NCBI GenBank assembly: GCA_964542455.1
Contig: CAZIUC010000021.1
Location: 3,832-67,831, forward strand
Direction: 5' to 3'
DNA from: PFJX01 sp964542455
Lineage (GTDB): Bacteria > Pseudomonadota > Gammaproteobacteria > Burkholderiales > Thiobacillaceae
DNA: 64,000 nt
The notes beneath the pieces were generated by a model. That model was not told the origin of the DNA and made no database searches. It worked only from the letters and a program-made list of their open reading frames with translations. Positions 6,855 to 16,400 of the stretch are shown piece by piece (the stretch's first letter is position 1; each line of letters begins with the position of its first letter). The position numbers and the translations under genes are program-made.

Positions 6855-8122
6855 AGCAGCAGCCACCAACCCGCCACCAGGCCCGCCGCCACCGCCGCCA
6901 TGCCGGGTAAAACCTGACGCGCCAGGGCGGCGCCACCGATGACCGTGGCCAATCCGCTCTTGAACACGATGTTGGCGAGCACGGCCAGAAGCACGGCGGT
7001 GACCGCCTGATTGCCTTGCAGGGTGCCCATCCCGAACAGGCGCAGGCTGGAGAGCGTGATGGCATCCACATCGGTGAGGCCGGAAACCAGCGCCACCGCG
7101 TAGACCCCCTGGCTGCCGACCAGGTCGGATAGCCAGGCGGCGGCGAACAGCACGCCGGCATAGAGCGCGCCGAAACTGACGGCGGCGCGGATTTCCGTGG
7201 GGTTCTTCATGTCCAGCGTGGGGGTGTTGGGCTGGCCGTCGAGGCGGCGCCAGAGCCAGTAGAGCATCACCAGGCCGGCCAGGGCGCCGCCACCCAGTAC
7301 CGTGAGCATAGGCCGCAGCAGGCCGGGCGCGAGCACCGCCACCACCACGGATAGGCGCACCAGCACCACCCAGTTGGCGAGCAGGATGATCAGGGCGGCC
7401 ATGCTGGTGAGATGTGGGCTGTCGCGGCTGTGACGGGAGAAAGCCAGCGTGGTGGCTGTACTGGAAGCGATGCCGCCGAAGAGGCCGGTGAGCAAGGTGC
7501 CATGGCGTTGTCCGGCAATCCGCAGGGCCGCGTAACCGGCCAGCGACAGGCCGGAGATCAACACCACCATCCACCATATCTGATATGGGTTGAGTGCGTG
7601 GTAAGGGCCGTATTCCCGATTCGGCAGGATCGGCAGAATGACGAAGGAAAGCACCGCGAATTGCAGGATGGAGACCAGATCCAGCCGCGTCAGGCTGCGT
7701 GTGGCCCCGCTCAATTCCGGCTTGAAATAGAGCAGGGCGGTGGTCAGGATGGCCAGCGTGACGGCGAGTTGTTCCATGCCGTACCAGACCATCGCGCCCA
7801 GCGCGTAGCAGACCACCACGGCGGCGATGGTGGTGGTGCCGGGGTCTTCGCTGCTGGTGGTCTTGAAGTAGGTCGCCACCATCATGCCGCCCATGATCAT
7901 CAGGCCGGCGCCCAGCACCCAGGGCGCGCCGGTCTTTTCCGAGAGCAGGGCGCCCAGCGTGCCGGCCAGGGCGACCAGGGAGAAGGTGCGCAGGCCGGCT
8001 TTGGCCGCCGGAGAACGCTCCCGCTCCAGGCCGATCAGCAGGCCCAGGGCAAGGCTGGTGAGGAAGGGATAGAGAGTGGCGAATTGATCGTTCGGCATGT
8101 CCTGATTATGGACCGCGCTCAT
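6851..8122 (-). CDS. MgtC/SapB family membrane protein with DUF4010-type domain
   Basis: This 423-residue protein has about 12 hydrophobic segments. The N-terminal ~130 residues carry the MgtC/SapB signature LALGLLIGLERERSPAAKAG and LRTFSLVALAGTLGALL. The rest is the DUF4010-like domain (GGIASSTATTLAFSRHS; SGLTDVDAITLS). Transport or membrane-potential roles are proposed for the family, but the substrate is unknown. The start ATG 8122 overlaps the upstream exporter stop as ATGA, so the two genes are coupled and driven by the sigma-54 promoter at 9063-9078. The stop TAG lies within an R1 repeat. Confidence 0.85.
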   Translation of the reverse strand: MSAVHNQDMPNDQFATLYPFLTSLALGLLIGLERERSPAAKAGLRTFSLVALAGTLGALLSEKTGAPWVLGAGLMIMGGMMVATYFKTTSSEDPGTTTIAAVVVCYALGAMVWYGMEQLAVTLAILTTALLYFKPELSGATRSLTRLDLVSILQFAVLSFVILPILPNREYGPYHALNPYQIWWMVVLISGLSLAGYAALRIAGQRHGTLLTGLFGGIASSTATTLAFSRHSRDSPHLTSMAALIILLANWVVLVRLSVVVAVLAPGLLRPMLTVLGGGALAGLVMLYWLWRRLDGQPNTPTLDMKNPTEIRAAVSFGALYAGVLFAAAWLSDLVGSQGVYAVALVSGLTDVDAITLSSLRLFGMGTLQGNQAVTAVLLAVLANIVFKSGLATVIGGAALARQVLPGMAAVAAGLVAGWWLLL

Positions 8123-9030
8123 GCGAACAGTTTGAATAGCGCCACGCAACCCAGCACCAGCGTGACGATCCCCACCAGGCCACGCATCGTGGCCTCTGAC
8201 AGGCGACGCACGGTCAGGGTGGCCATCGGCACCGAGAGCAGGGCGCCCAGGGTGAGAGGGACGGCGAGACCCCAAGCGATGGTTTTCCCGGCGGCCAGAT
8301 AGCCGAGGACGCCGATCAGGCAGGTCAATGATTCCGCCACCGAGGTGACCGCCACCGCGCTCTTCGCCGGCAAGCCGGAAACCACCTGTCCGGCCGTCAC
8401 CAGAGGCCCGTAGCCGCCGCCGGACAGTCCCTTGTTGAAGGCGGCCACGGCGCCGATGGTGACGATGCCGCCGGCGTGGAAGGGAATCTGGCGGTTACGG
8501 GTGGCCAGGACGATGACACCCATCGCCAGGACGATGCCGCTGATGAACAGCCCCAGCCAGAATTTGGACACGCTCACCGCCACCCACACCGCGAGCAAGG
8601 CGCCGACGCCGGAGAGCAGGGCGAGCAGCCAGGCGGTGCGGCGCGCCTGTGCGTCACGGAGAAAATCGACGTTTCCATCACGCTGGTGCAACAGTCCGGC
8701 GGCCAGCCCAGTCATGAATTCGCTGATCAGCACCGCCGGCACGATCTGCAACGGCGCGAAACCGGCCAGCAGGAGGAGTGGTGTCAGCGTGGTGCCATAG
8801 CCCATGCCCATACTGGAATCGACATATTCGCAGGCCATCGCGGCCAGGAAGATGGCCAGCAGCAGGGGTGTGGAGAGAGCCTGCGTGGTTTCGGTCGCCA
8901 CCTGCCAGCCGGGCAGGTGGCCCATCGCGAGCACGGTCACGAGGGCACTGGCGGCCAGCAACAGCCAGAGACGGGTGCGGCGGCTGGCGAGCGCGGGCAG
9001 GGCGATGGCGGAGAAAACGGGGGCTTGCAT
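8119..9030 (-). CDS. TauE/SafE family anion exporter
   Basis: This 303-residue permease has about eight TM helices and the family features CEYVDSSMGMGYGTTLTPLLLL and FNKGLSGGGYGPLVTAGQ. TauE/SafE proteins export sulfite, sulfoacetate or related organosulfur anions. The ATG has a Shine-Dalgarno CTGGAG eight bases upstream and lies 23 bases from the predicted sigma-54 transcription start. It is first in a two-gene operon with the MgtC/DUF4010 protein and is divergent from a sigma-54 activator gene, so expression is probably induced by a signal sensed by that activator. Confidence 0.88.
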   Translation of the reverse strand: MQAPVFSAIALPALASRRTRLWLLLAASALVTVLAMGHLPGWQVATETTQALSTPLLLAIFLAAMACEYVDSSMGMGYGTTLTPLLLLAGFAPLQIVPAVLISEFMTGLAAGLLHQRDGNVDFLRDAQARRTAWLLALLSGVGALLAVWVAVSVSKFWLGLFISGIVLAMGVIVLATRNRQIPFHAGGIVTIGAVAAFNKGLSGGGYGPLVTAGQVVSGLPAKSAVAVTSVAESLTCLIGVLGYLAAGKTIAWGLAVPLTLGALLSVPMATLTVRRLSEATMRGLVGIVTLVLGCVALFKLFA

Positions 9031-9062
9031 GGTGAATCTCCAGGGTGGTGATGCCTTGTATG

Positions 9063-9078
9063 AGCAGCTTGCGTGCCA
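9063..9078 (-). promoter_or_regulatory. Sigma-54 (-24/-12) promoter of the TauE/SafE-MgtC operon
   Basis: The minus strand reads TGGCACGCAAGCTGCT, giving the required GG-N10-GC with a perfect -24 TGGCACG. Predicted transcription starts near 9053, 22 bases before the exporter ATG. A sigma-54 activator gene lies divergently next to it. Confidence 0.82.
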
Positions 9079-9106
9079 GCCAGCGTAATGTGATGAGTCT
9101 CGCTAT

Positions 9107-9152
9107 CGCTCTGATGAAGCCCCTACCGAAGGGGAGGGGCTTCATCAGAGCG
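9107..9152. repeat. Perfect 17-bp inverted repeat between divergent genes
   Basis: Arms CGCTCTGATGAAGCCCC and GGGGCTTCATCAGAGCG are exact reverse complements around a 12-base loop. The arm with TACCGAAGGG resembles a short repeat found at 16387 and 50401, so it is probably a mobile-repeat copy. A role as the activator's upstream site cannot be excluded. Confidence 0.8.
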
Positions 9153-9222
9153 CAGCGAAACACATCGAGACAAACTGCGACCAGCGCTATAGTGAAACGG
9201 CACGGAATATCCGTTTAATGTC

Positions 9223-10758
9223 ATGGGTGCTGTTGAAATGCCACGGATTTTGTCTACAGAATCGCTTGCCAGCGCGGCCTGGCGGCTCGCCGCGCAACAC
9301 CCCCGCTTGCCGGAATTCAGTGAAGGCTTGCGCCCCCTTCTCGGAGAGTCGGCGCATCTGGCCATACGCCGCCTGGATACCGCGGAGCGGACGCTGGAAA
9401 CCGTGGCTGACATCGGTGTCGAGGATATGGAAAGTCGCCGCACGCGGTTTTCCCTCGAACCTTGGTCCGCGCTACTCGAACTGCTGGGCCGCGAGGCTAT
9501 CTGGGTGGGGAATCCGGACGACCTGGAAAGGCTTTGCCACGGGCTGTCGCCAACCTCCTGGCGTGGTCCGCTCGCGCTCGCGGCTTTGCGGCAGGCCGGG
9601 CAGGTTATCGGCATGTTGCTGATCGCAATGCACGATGCGGAGGCCCTCACCGTCGCCCTGCGGGAACCTTGTGGCACCGCCCTCGCCAACGATATTCGCT
9701 GGCGCGAACTGGCCAGTGGCCGCGAGGCGGCGGAAGCCGAACGCCAGGCGTTGTTGCTGCGTCTCAAACGTCAGGACATCAGCGACAGCATCGTTGGCGC
9801 CGATGCCGGCCTGAGCGAGGTAATGCACGCGGTCGAACGGGTCGCGCGCACGGATACGCCAGTCCTGATCCTGGGTGAGACCGGGACCGGCAAGGAAGTC
9901 GTCGCGCGCGCCCTGCATGTGCGCTCACGGCGAGCCGCCGGGCCGTTTCTGCGGGTGAATTGCGGCGCGCTGCCGCCGGAGTTGATCGACTCGGAACTGT
10001 TCGGCCATGAGCGCGGCAGTTTCACCGGCGCGGTGGGAACCCGGCGCGGCTGGTTTGAACGGGCCGACGGCGGCACACTGTTCCTCGACGAAGTCGGTGA
10101 ACTGCCCCTGGCCGCGCAGGTGCGTCTGTTGCGGGTGCTGCAGGACGGTAGTTTCCAGCGCGTCGGCGGCGAACGCGGCCTCAACGTCGATGTGCGGGTG
10201 GTGGCCGCCACCAACCGGGACCTGCGCGTCGCCGTGGCGACGGGGGGCTTTCGCGAGGATCTCTGGTTCCGTCTGGCGGTCTTTCCCATCCCCCTGCCGC
10301 CGCTACGCGAACGGCTACGCGATATTCCCGCTCTGGCCGCGCATTTCTCGCTACGCGCCGCCGAGCGTCTGGGCCTGCCGCCACGCATGCCGGATGCCGC
10401 CGACCTTGCTCTGCTGGAGGCTTATCCCTGGCCCGGAAATGTACGTGAACTCGCCTCGGTGATTGAACGCGCCGCCATTCTCGGTGATGGCAACCGATTG
10501 GAAGTGGCGCGAGCGTTGGGCAGCGACCCGTTTCCCATCCCCCGGCCATCGAGTCGGGATCTGGCCGCCGAGTCGGAACACCCACCCAGCCTCGATGCCG
10601 CCACGCGCGGCCATATCGAAGCCATCCTGGCCCGTTGCCATGGCCGCATCGAAGGCCCCTTCGGCGCCGCCCGTCTCCTGGAAATGAACCCGCACACCCT
10701 GCGCTCGCGCATGCGCAAACTGGGCATCGATTGGGCGCGCTTCAGGGACGCTGGCTGA
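9223..10758 (+). CDS. Sigma-54-dependent transcriptional activator with GAF-like N-domain
   Basis: This 511-residue enhancer-binding protein has three parts. The N-terminal ~180 residues resemble a GAF-type sensor. A central AAA+ domain has Walker A GETGTGKE, Walker B GGTLFLDEVGE and the sigma-54 contact loop GSFTGA at 265-270 (Ser replaces the usual Ala). A C-terminal Fis-type helix-turn-helix (AARLLEMNPHTLRSRMRKLGI) completes it. There is no receiver domain, so control is probably by ligand. Its gene is divergent from the exporter operon carrying a -24/-12 promoter, the likely target. ATG 9238 is an alternative start; neither has a strong ribosome binding site. Confidence 0.9.
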   Translation: MGAVEMPRILSTESLASAAWRLAAQHPRLPEFSEGLRPLLGESAHLAIRRLDTAERTLETVADIGVEDMESRRTRFSLEPWSALLELLGREAIWVGNPDDLERLCHGLSPTSWRGPLALAALRQAGQVIGMLLIAMHDAEALTVALREPCGTALANDIRWRELASGREAAEAERQALLLRLKRQDISDSIVGADAGLSEVMHAVERVARTDTPVLILGETGTGKEVVARALHVRSRRAAGPFLRVNCGALPPELIDSELFGHERGSFTGAVGTRRGWFERADGGTLFLDEVGELPLAAQVRLLRVLQDGSFQRVGGERGLNVDVRVVAATNRDLRVAVATGGFREDLWFRLAVFPIPLPPLRERLRDIPALAAHFSLRAAERLGLPPRMPDAADLALLEAYPWPGNVRELASVIERAAILGDGNRLEVARALGSDPFPIPRPSSRDLAAESEHPPSLDAATRGHIEAILARCHGRIEGPFGAARLLEMNPHTLRSRMRKLGIDWARFRDAG

Positions 10759-10774
10759 CACTTTTTGAACAGTC

Positions 10775-10869
10775 GTAGGCCAGGTTGAGACCTTGTCGCT
10801 ACCTGGCGATCCATCCACTTGATAAACGGGACGAACGTCAGGTCGTCGCCACGCGCCAACCTGACCTAC
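10775..10869. repeat. R1 palindromic repeat
   Basis: Ends GTAGGCCAGGTTG and CAACCTGACCTAC enclose inner CGCTACCTGGCG and AACGTCAGGTCGTCGCC. It lies between the convergent activator and GST genes. Confidence 0.85.
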
Positions 10870-10885
10870 GAGCCACGTGCACGAC

Positions 10886-11506
10886 CTACGCCACCGGCAC
10901 GGTCTCCTTGAACGCCGGACGTTGCATCAGGCGGTCGTAGAGTTCGGAAAGATTGGGGTGGGCGCGGCGCCAGTCGATTTCCGGGAAACGAAAATCCAGG
11001 TAGCCCAGTGTGCAGCCGAGGGCGATGTCGGCCAGGTTGAAGGTTTCGCCGGTGCAGTAGGTCTGCTGGCCGAGTTCTTCGCTCATGGCTTTCAGGCCGG
11101 CGGCGACCTTGCCGAGTTGGCGAGCGATCCATTCCGGGCTTTGCTGCGTTTCCGGGCGCTTGCGCTCGACGAATACCAGGGCGGCGGCATCAGCCACGCC
11201 ATCGGCCAGCGCCTCCCATCGCTTCACCGCGATGCGTGGGCGCGGTTCCTTGGGCAGCAGGTGGCCCACCGGGCTGACGCTGTCCAGGTATTCCACGATC
11301 ACGCGCGAGTCGAACAGGGTCTTGCCCTCTTCCAGCACCCACACTGGTACCTTGCCGAGCGGGTTGAATTCGGGAACATGGGTGTCGTCGGACCAGGGGA
11401 CGTCCACCACCATTTGGTATTCGATGTGCTTCTCCGCCGCGACGATGCGCACTTTGCGCGCGAACGGGCTGGTCAGGGAGGCGATGAGCTTCATTTTGTG
11501 ATTCAT
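10886..11506 (-). CDS. Glutathione S-transferase family protein
   Basis: This 206-residue cytosolic protein has the GST layout. The N-terminal thioredoxin-like domain has LIASLTSPFARKVRIVAAEK, the cis-Pro segment GKVPVW and the glutathione-binding pair FDSRVIVEYLD. It is followed by an all-alpha C-terminal domain with the N-capping motif FNLADIALGC. The exact substrate is unknown. It is close to the YibF-like beta/gammaproteobacterial GSTs. ATG 11494 (MKLIASL) is an equally plausible start. The TAG stop overlaps a short GTAGGTC sequence like the R1 end. Confidence 0.88.
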   Translation of the reverse strand: MNHKMKLIASLTSPFARKVRIVAAEKHIEYQMVVDVPWSDDTHVPEFNPLGKVPVWVLEEGKTLFDSRVIVEYLDSVSPVGHLLPKEPRPRIAVKRWEALADGVADAAALVFVERKRPETQQSPEWIARQLGKVAAGLKAMSEELGQQTYCTGETFNLADIALGCTLGYLDFRFPEIDWRRAHPNLSELYDRLMQRPAFKETVPVA

Positions 11507-11562
11507 GGACGAGCGTGTTTTCTAGTTTTCGGCGGGCGGCATTCTAGCCGCCCGATATTGCA

Positions 11563-12975
11563 TTACTCCACCGCGGCCAGGGCATGCGGCCAGGCGGCCT
11601 GGAAACGGCGCAAAGTTTCTTCGCGGCCAAGCAAAAACAGGGTCTGGTCGATGGCGGGAGTCTGCGCGGTTCCGAACAGGACCAAGCGCAGCGGCATGCC
11701 GATTTGGCCCATCTTCAGGTTGAACGCCTTGGCGGTGTCCTTGATGAGTTGGCCGATGGCGGGCGCTTCCCAGGCCACCGTGGCAAGGTCGGCTTGCAGT
11801 TGCTCGAAAGCGGGCAGGGCGTCGCGACCGAGTTTGGCCTGAAGTTCCTCGACCGTCGGCAGCGTCTGGCGGAAGTAGATGTGCAGGGCATCGGCCAGTT
11901 CGACGATGCTGCTCACGCGTTCTTTTACCAGCCCGACCAGGGCGGCGAGGTCTGGGCCGCTATTCACGTCGATGCCTTGCGCCGCCAGGAAAGGCCGCGC
12001 CAGTTCCGCCAGGCGGCCGTTGTCGGCTTCCTTGATGTATTGCTGGTTCAGCCAGGTCAGTTTGCCGGCGTCGAAGCGGGCGGCGGAATGGCTGACATGG
12101 CCGACATCGAACCATTCGACGAACTGCTTGAGGTCGAACTTCTCGTCGTCGCCATGGCTCCAGCCCAGGCGCGCCAGGTAATTGAGCAGCGCCTCCGGCA
12201 GGAAACCTTCCTCGCGGTATTGCAGCACCGACACCGCGCCATGCCGCTTCGACAGGCGTTCGCCATCCTGGCCGAGGATCATCGGCACATGCGCGTAGGT
12301 GGGGATGGGCGCGCCCAGGGCGAGCAGGATGTTGATCTGGCGCGGTGTGTTGTTGACGTGGTCGTCACCACGAATGACGTGGCTGATGCGCATGTCCCAG
12401 TCGTCCACCACCACGCCGAAGTTGTAGGTGGGAATGCCGTCGCCGCGCACGATCACCAGATCGTCCAGCTCCGCGTTGGCCACGGTGATGGCGCCCTTGA
12501 TCATGTCGTTGAAAGTGACTTCACCTTGCTGGGGCGTCTTGAAGCGGATCACCGGCGTGACGCCCGCCGGCGGTGTCGGCAGAACTCGGTCCGCTTCCGG
12601 TCGCCAGCGCCCGTCGTAACGCGGCTTCTCGCCGCGCGCCTTCTGCGCCTCGCGCATGACGTCGAGTTCTTCCTTGCTGGCGTAGCAGTAATAGGCCTGG
12701 CCCGCTTCCAGCAACTGGTCCACCACCTCCTTGTAACGCTCCATGCGCTGCATCTGGTAGTAGGGGCCTTCGTCCCAGTCGATGCCCAGCCATGCCATGC
12801 CGTCGAGAATGGCCTGCTCCGAGGCCTGGGTGGAGCGTTCCTGATCGGTATCCTCGATGCGCAGGATGAACTCACCCCCCATCTTGCGGGCGTAAGCCCA
12901 GGAAAACAGCGCGGTGCGGGCGCCTCCGATGTGCAGGTAGCCGGTGGGGGAAGGGGCGAAACGGGTGCGGACCAT
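11563..12975 (-). CDS. gltX: Glutamate-tRNA ligase
   Basis: This enzyme charges tRNA-Glu with glutamate in the cytosol. It has 470 residues, the normal length. The class I signatures are RFAPSPTGYLHIGGARTAL (HIGH-type) near the N-terminus and ERLSKRHGAVSV (KMSKS-type) near residue 240. The RIEDTDQERS segment of the active site is intact. The start is ATG 12975. It is read leftward, divergent from the tRNA-Val gene, and shows no cysteine zinc-cluster pattern in the 98-125 region beyond a single C. Confidence 0.96.
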   Translation of the reverse strand: MVRTRFAPSPTGYLHIGGARTALFSWAYARKMGGEFILRIEDTDQERSTQASEQAILDGMAWLGIDWDEGPYYQMQRMERYKEVVDQLLEAGQAYYCYASKEELDVMREAQKARGEKPRYDGRWRPEADRVLPTPPAGVTPVIRFKTPQQGEVTFNDMIKGAITVANAELDDLVIVRGDGIPTYNFGVVVDDWDMRISHVIRGDDHVNNTPRQINILLALGAPIPTYAHVPMILGQDGERLSKRHGAVSVLQYREEGFLPEALLNYLARLGWSHGDDEKFDLKQFVEWFDVGHVSHSAARFDAGKLTWLNQQYIKEADNGRLAELARPFLAAQGIDVNSGPDLAALVGLVKERVSSIVELADALHIYFRQTLPTVEELQAKLGRDALPAFEQLQADLATVAWEAPAIGQLIKDTAKAFNLKMGQIGMPLRLVLFGTAQTPAIDQTLFLLGREETLRRFQAAWPHALAAVE

Positions 12976-13034
12976 GATCTGTGCGTCGGGTACGAAAGGC
13001 CGCGATTCTACTAGCCCGGCGGCGAAAAAAGCCT

Positions 13035-13063
13035 TTGACCGCGGCGCCCCGCCTTCGTAGAAT
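13035..13063 (+). promoter_or_regulatory. Sigma-70 promoter of tRNA-Val
   Basis: TTGACC and TAGAAT are separated by exactly 17 bases, and the GC-rich discriminator GCGCGCCGC follows. GC-rich discriminators are typical of stringently controlled stable-RNA promoters. The tRNA begins 13 bases after the -10. Confidence 0.8.
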
Positions 13064-13075
13064 GCGCGCCGCTTT

Positions 13076-13150
13076 GGGCAGTTAGCTCAGTGGTAGAGCA
13101 TCGCCTTCACACGGCGGGGGTCGGTGGTTCGAAACCACTACTGCCCACCA
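13076..13150 (+). tRNA. tRNA-Val (anticodon CAC)
   Basis: The sequence folds as a cloverleaf with acceptor stem GGGCAGT/ACTGCCC, D arm GCTC/GAGC and anticodon loop TTCACAC (anticodon CAC at 13108-13110, reading GUG). The T arm is GGTGG-TTCGAAA-CCACT-like, and CCA is encoded at 13148-13150. Confidence 0.97.
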
Positions 13151-13452
13151 AAGTTACCTTGAAGAATCAGCCGGTTACGCAATGTGCCCGCTGGTTCTTT
13201 TGCTTTCTGCTTCCCGTTGCTCTGCTTCGACCGGGTCTACCAGCCCGCCGGCTTTTTCCATTTTTGGTTCACGATAAAGCCATGAGCTGAGTGGTAAATT
13301 CCCGGCAGGGAATACAGCTGAAAGCGATCATTGGCGAAAGACTCGGGATAAGGGCCGCCAGCTTTCCAGAAGTATTGCATCGCCTCTTCATGATTCCCAC
13401 CCAGGCCCGTCCCACGCGGGTTTCGCCTACGCTACCGTGATGGGCCCGATTC
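13151..13452. other. Gene-free stretch between tRNA-Val and the kinase gene
   Basis: Apart from the possible tRNA terminator, no gene, repeat family member or clear promoter was seen. Short ORFs here have no ribosome binding site or recognisable product. Confidence 0.5.
13164..13200 (+). terminator. Possible terminator after tRNA-Val
   Basis: An imperfect stem AATCAGCCGG / CCCGCTGGTT is followed by CTTTTGC. The hairpin is imperfect and the loop is long. Confidence 0.35.
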
Positions 13453-16400
13453 ATGAAGATGACCACGCTCAGCAACCTTCCGGCCCGGCAGCAATACCGC
13501 TCGTCGCTATTCGCGTTGCTTGCCATGCTGTTGGTGTTCGCCACGGAACAGGTGGTCGAGCACTATGCTCGCGTGAGTGATCTCGAGCAGGAGAAAGCCG
13601 CCGTTCTCAATACGTTGTCCACTTTGCGGGCACGGCTGGAAGGCGTGGTCAACGCCAATCTGTTGCTGGTCAATGGCTTGACCGCCGTGATTTCGGCACA
13701 GCCTGACATCGATCAGGCCGACTTTGCCCGCATCGCGGGTGGGCTGGTCAACGAGCGCCACGCTCTACGTAATATCGCCGGCGCGCCGAATATGGTGGTT
13801 TCCCTGATGTACCCCCTTGCCGGCAATGAAGCGGCGATCGGGCTGAATTATCTGACTCATCCAACGCAGAGCGCGGCCGCTCGGCGTGTCATGGAAACCG
13901 GCCAGGCGGTGGTGGCGGGGCCGCTTCCCCTGGTGCAGGGCGGGATCGGTATCGTCGCGCGGCAACCGGTCTTTGTGCCCGCCGAGCAGCCCGGCGGAAA
14001 GCCGCGTTTCTGGGGGCTGGTTTCCGCCGTACTCGATGTCGATTTACTTTACCGCCAGGCCGGTCTTGGCGAAGTGGTCCCAGGCCTGCGTCTGGCGATA
14101 CGAGGTGGCGATGGTATGGGTGCCCAGGGTCCGGTGTTTTATGGCGATGCGCGCGTGTTCGATAGCGATCCGGTCAGTGAAACCATTACGCTGCCCGGTA
14201 GCGCCTGGCAATTCGCCGCACTGCCTGTGGCGGGTTGGGGGCAGGCCAGCCTTACGCTCTGGATGATTCGCTTGTTTGGCTTGTCGGTCGCGTTGGTGGC
14301 CGGGGTGCTGGCCTATTTTCTGGCGCGCGGCAGTCAGGCGCTCGCCAGCAGCCAGGTAAGCCTGCGGACTCTGTTGAACACCATTCCCGACCTGGTCTGG
14401 CTGAAAAGCCCAGACGGCGTTTATCTCGCCTGCAACCCCCGTTTCGAGCAGTTCTTCGGGGCCGGCGAGGCGGACATCCTGGGCAAGACCGACCACGACT
14501 TCGTGCCCGCCGAACTGGCCGATGCCTTCCGTGAGAAGGACCGTGCCGCCATCGCGGTCGGCGGTCCCAGCGTCAACGAGGAATGGGTCGGTTTCGCCAG
14601 TGATGGACACCGGGAATTGTTGGAAACCATCAACGCACCGGTATACGACGACAATGGCCACCTGCTCGGGGTGCTGGGGGTCGCCCGCGACATCACCGAG
14701 CGCAAGCAGACCGAAGCGGCGCTTATGGAGAGTGAAGCAAGGTTGCGGCTGTTCATCGAGTATGCGCCGGCCGCCCTGGCCATGTTCGACCGCGAGATGC
14801 GCTATCTGGCGGTCAGCCGCCGCTGGCTGACCGTTTATCAACTGGAAAACGGCGACATTCTCGGCCGCTCGCATTACGAAATGTTTCCGGAGATTCCGCA
14901 ACGCTGGAAAGACATCCATCGCCGTGGCCTGGCCGGCGAGGTGGCGCGAGCCGACGAGGATCGCTTCGAACGGGAAGATGGCAGCGTGCAGTGGCTGCGC
15001 TGGGAAGTGCGGCCCTGGCATGCGGTCGATGGCGCCGTGGGGGGCATCGTCATCTTCTTCGAGGACATCAGCGAACGCAAAGTCGCTGAACAGGCGTTGC
15101 GCGAAAGCGAGACCCGCTATCGCTCACTGCTCGAAATGGCCCCCTTCCCCGCCGTGCTGTCGCGGGTGCGGGATGGCATTCTGCTGTACGGCAATCACCG
15201 CGCTGAAATTCAGTATGGAATCAAGCGCGAAGTGGGTATCGGCCAACCCGCCGACAACTTTTACGAAACCCCCGAGGATCGCGCTCGTTTCGTCGAGGTG
15301 ATGCGGAAACAGGGCCATGTCGAGGACCTCGAAGTGCGCATGCGGAGCATGGACGGGCACCCGTTTTGGGCACTCATTTCCGCGTCGATGGTGGAGTTTG
15401 ATCATGAACCGGCGATCTTCGCCGCCATCAACGACATCTCCGCGCGGAAAAAAGTGGAAGCCGCGCTTCAGGAGCAGGAGGAATTTTTCCGCCTGATCGC
15501 GGAAAGCATGGGCGACCTGGTGGCGGTGCTCGATCTGAATGGACGCCGGCTATACAGCAGCCCCTCCTATCGCGGCTTGTTCGGAGATATCGATGCCTTG
15601 AAGGGGACCGATTCCTTTGCGGAAATTCACCCGGAGGATCGGGATCGGGTTCGCCAGGTATTCCGCGAAACCATCGCGACCGGCAATGGCCAGCGAGTCA
15701 CCTTCCGCTTCGTGTTGCGCAATGGTGACGTGCGCGACATGGAATCACAGGGTGGGGTGATACGCGGCGCGGATGGCGCTGTGCAAAGGGTGGTCGTGGT
15801 TTCTCGCGACATCACCGAACGGCGCCGCCTGGAAAACGAAATCCACCAACTCAATGTCGACCTGGAGGCGCGCGTGCGTCTACGCACGGCCGAGTTGGCC
15901 AACGCCAACAAGGAGCTGGAAACCTTCACCTATTCCGTTTCCCACGACCTGAAAGCGCCCCTGCGCGGGATTGACGGCTACAGCCGCCTGCTGCTGGAAG
16001 ACCATCTGGAGCAACTGGATGAGGAGGGGCGTTTGTTCCTCGGCAACGTGCGCCATGGCGTCGATCAGATGAACGAATTGATCGAGGACTTGCTGGCCTA
16101 TTCCCGCATGGAGCGGCGTGATCTGCGCGGCGTGCCCCTGGACCTGGCGCGCCAGGTGGCGGCTGTGCTGGCGGAGCGCCAGGAGGAAATTCAGGCGGCG
16201 GGCATGCGGGTTCAGGTCGATCTGGACGCACTTGACGTTCAGGGCCGGGAGATCACCCCCGCTGTTGCGGCAAGTGAATCAACTCCTCCCCACCCCCCTT
16301 TGAAAAAGGCGCTTTTACCGTTAACTGGTGATGTGACAGAAAGCGCCCGAGGGAGTGTCCTCCCCCTTTCCCAAAGGGGGAATGAGGGGTACCGAAGGGT

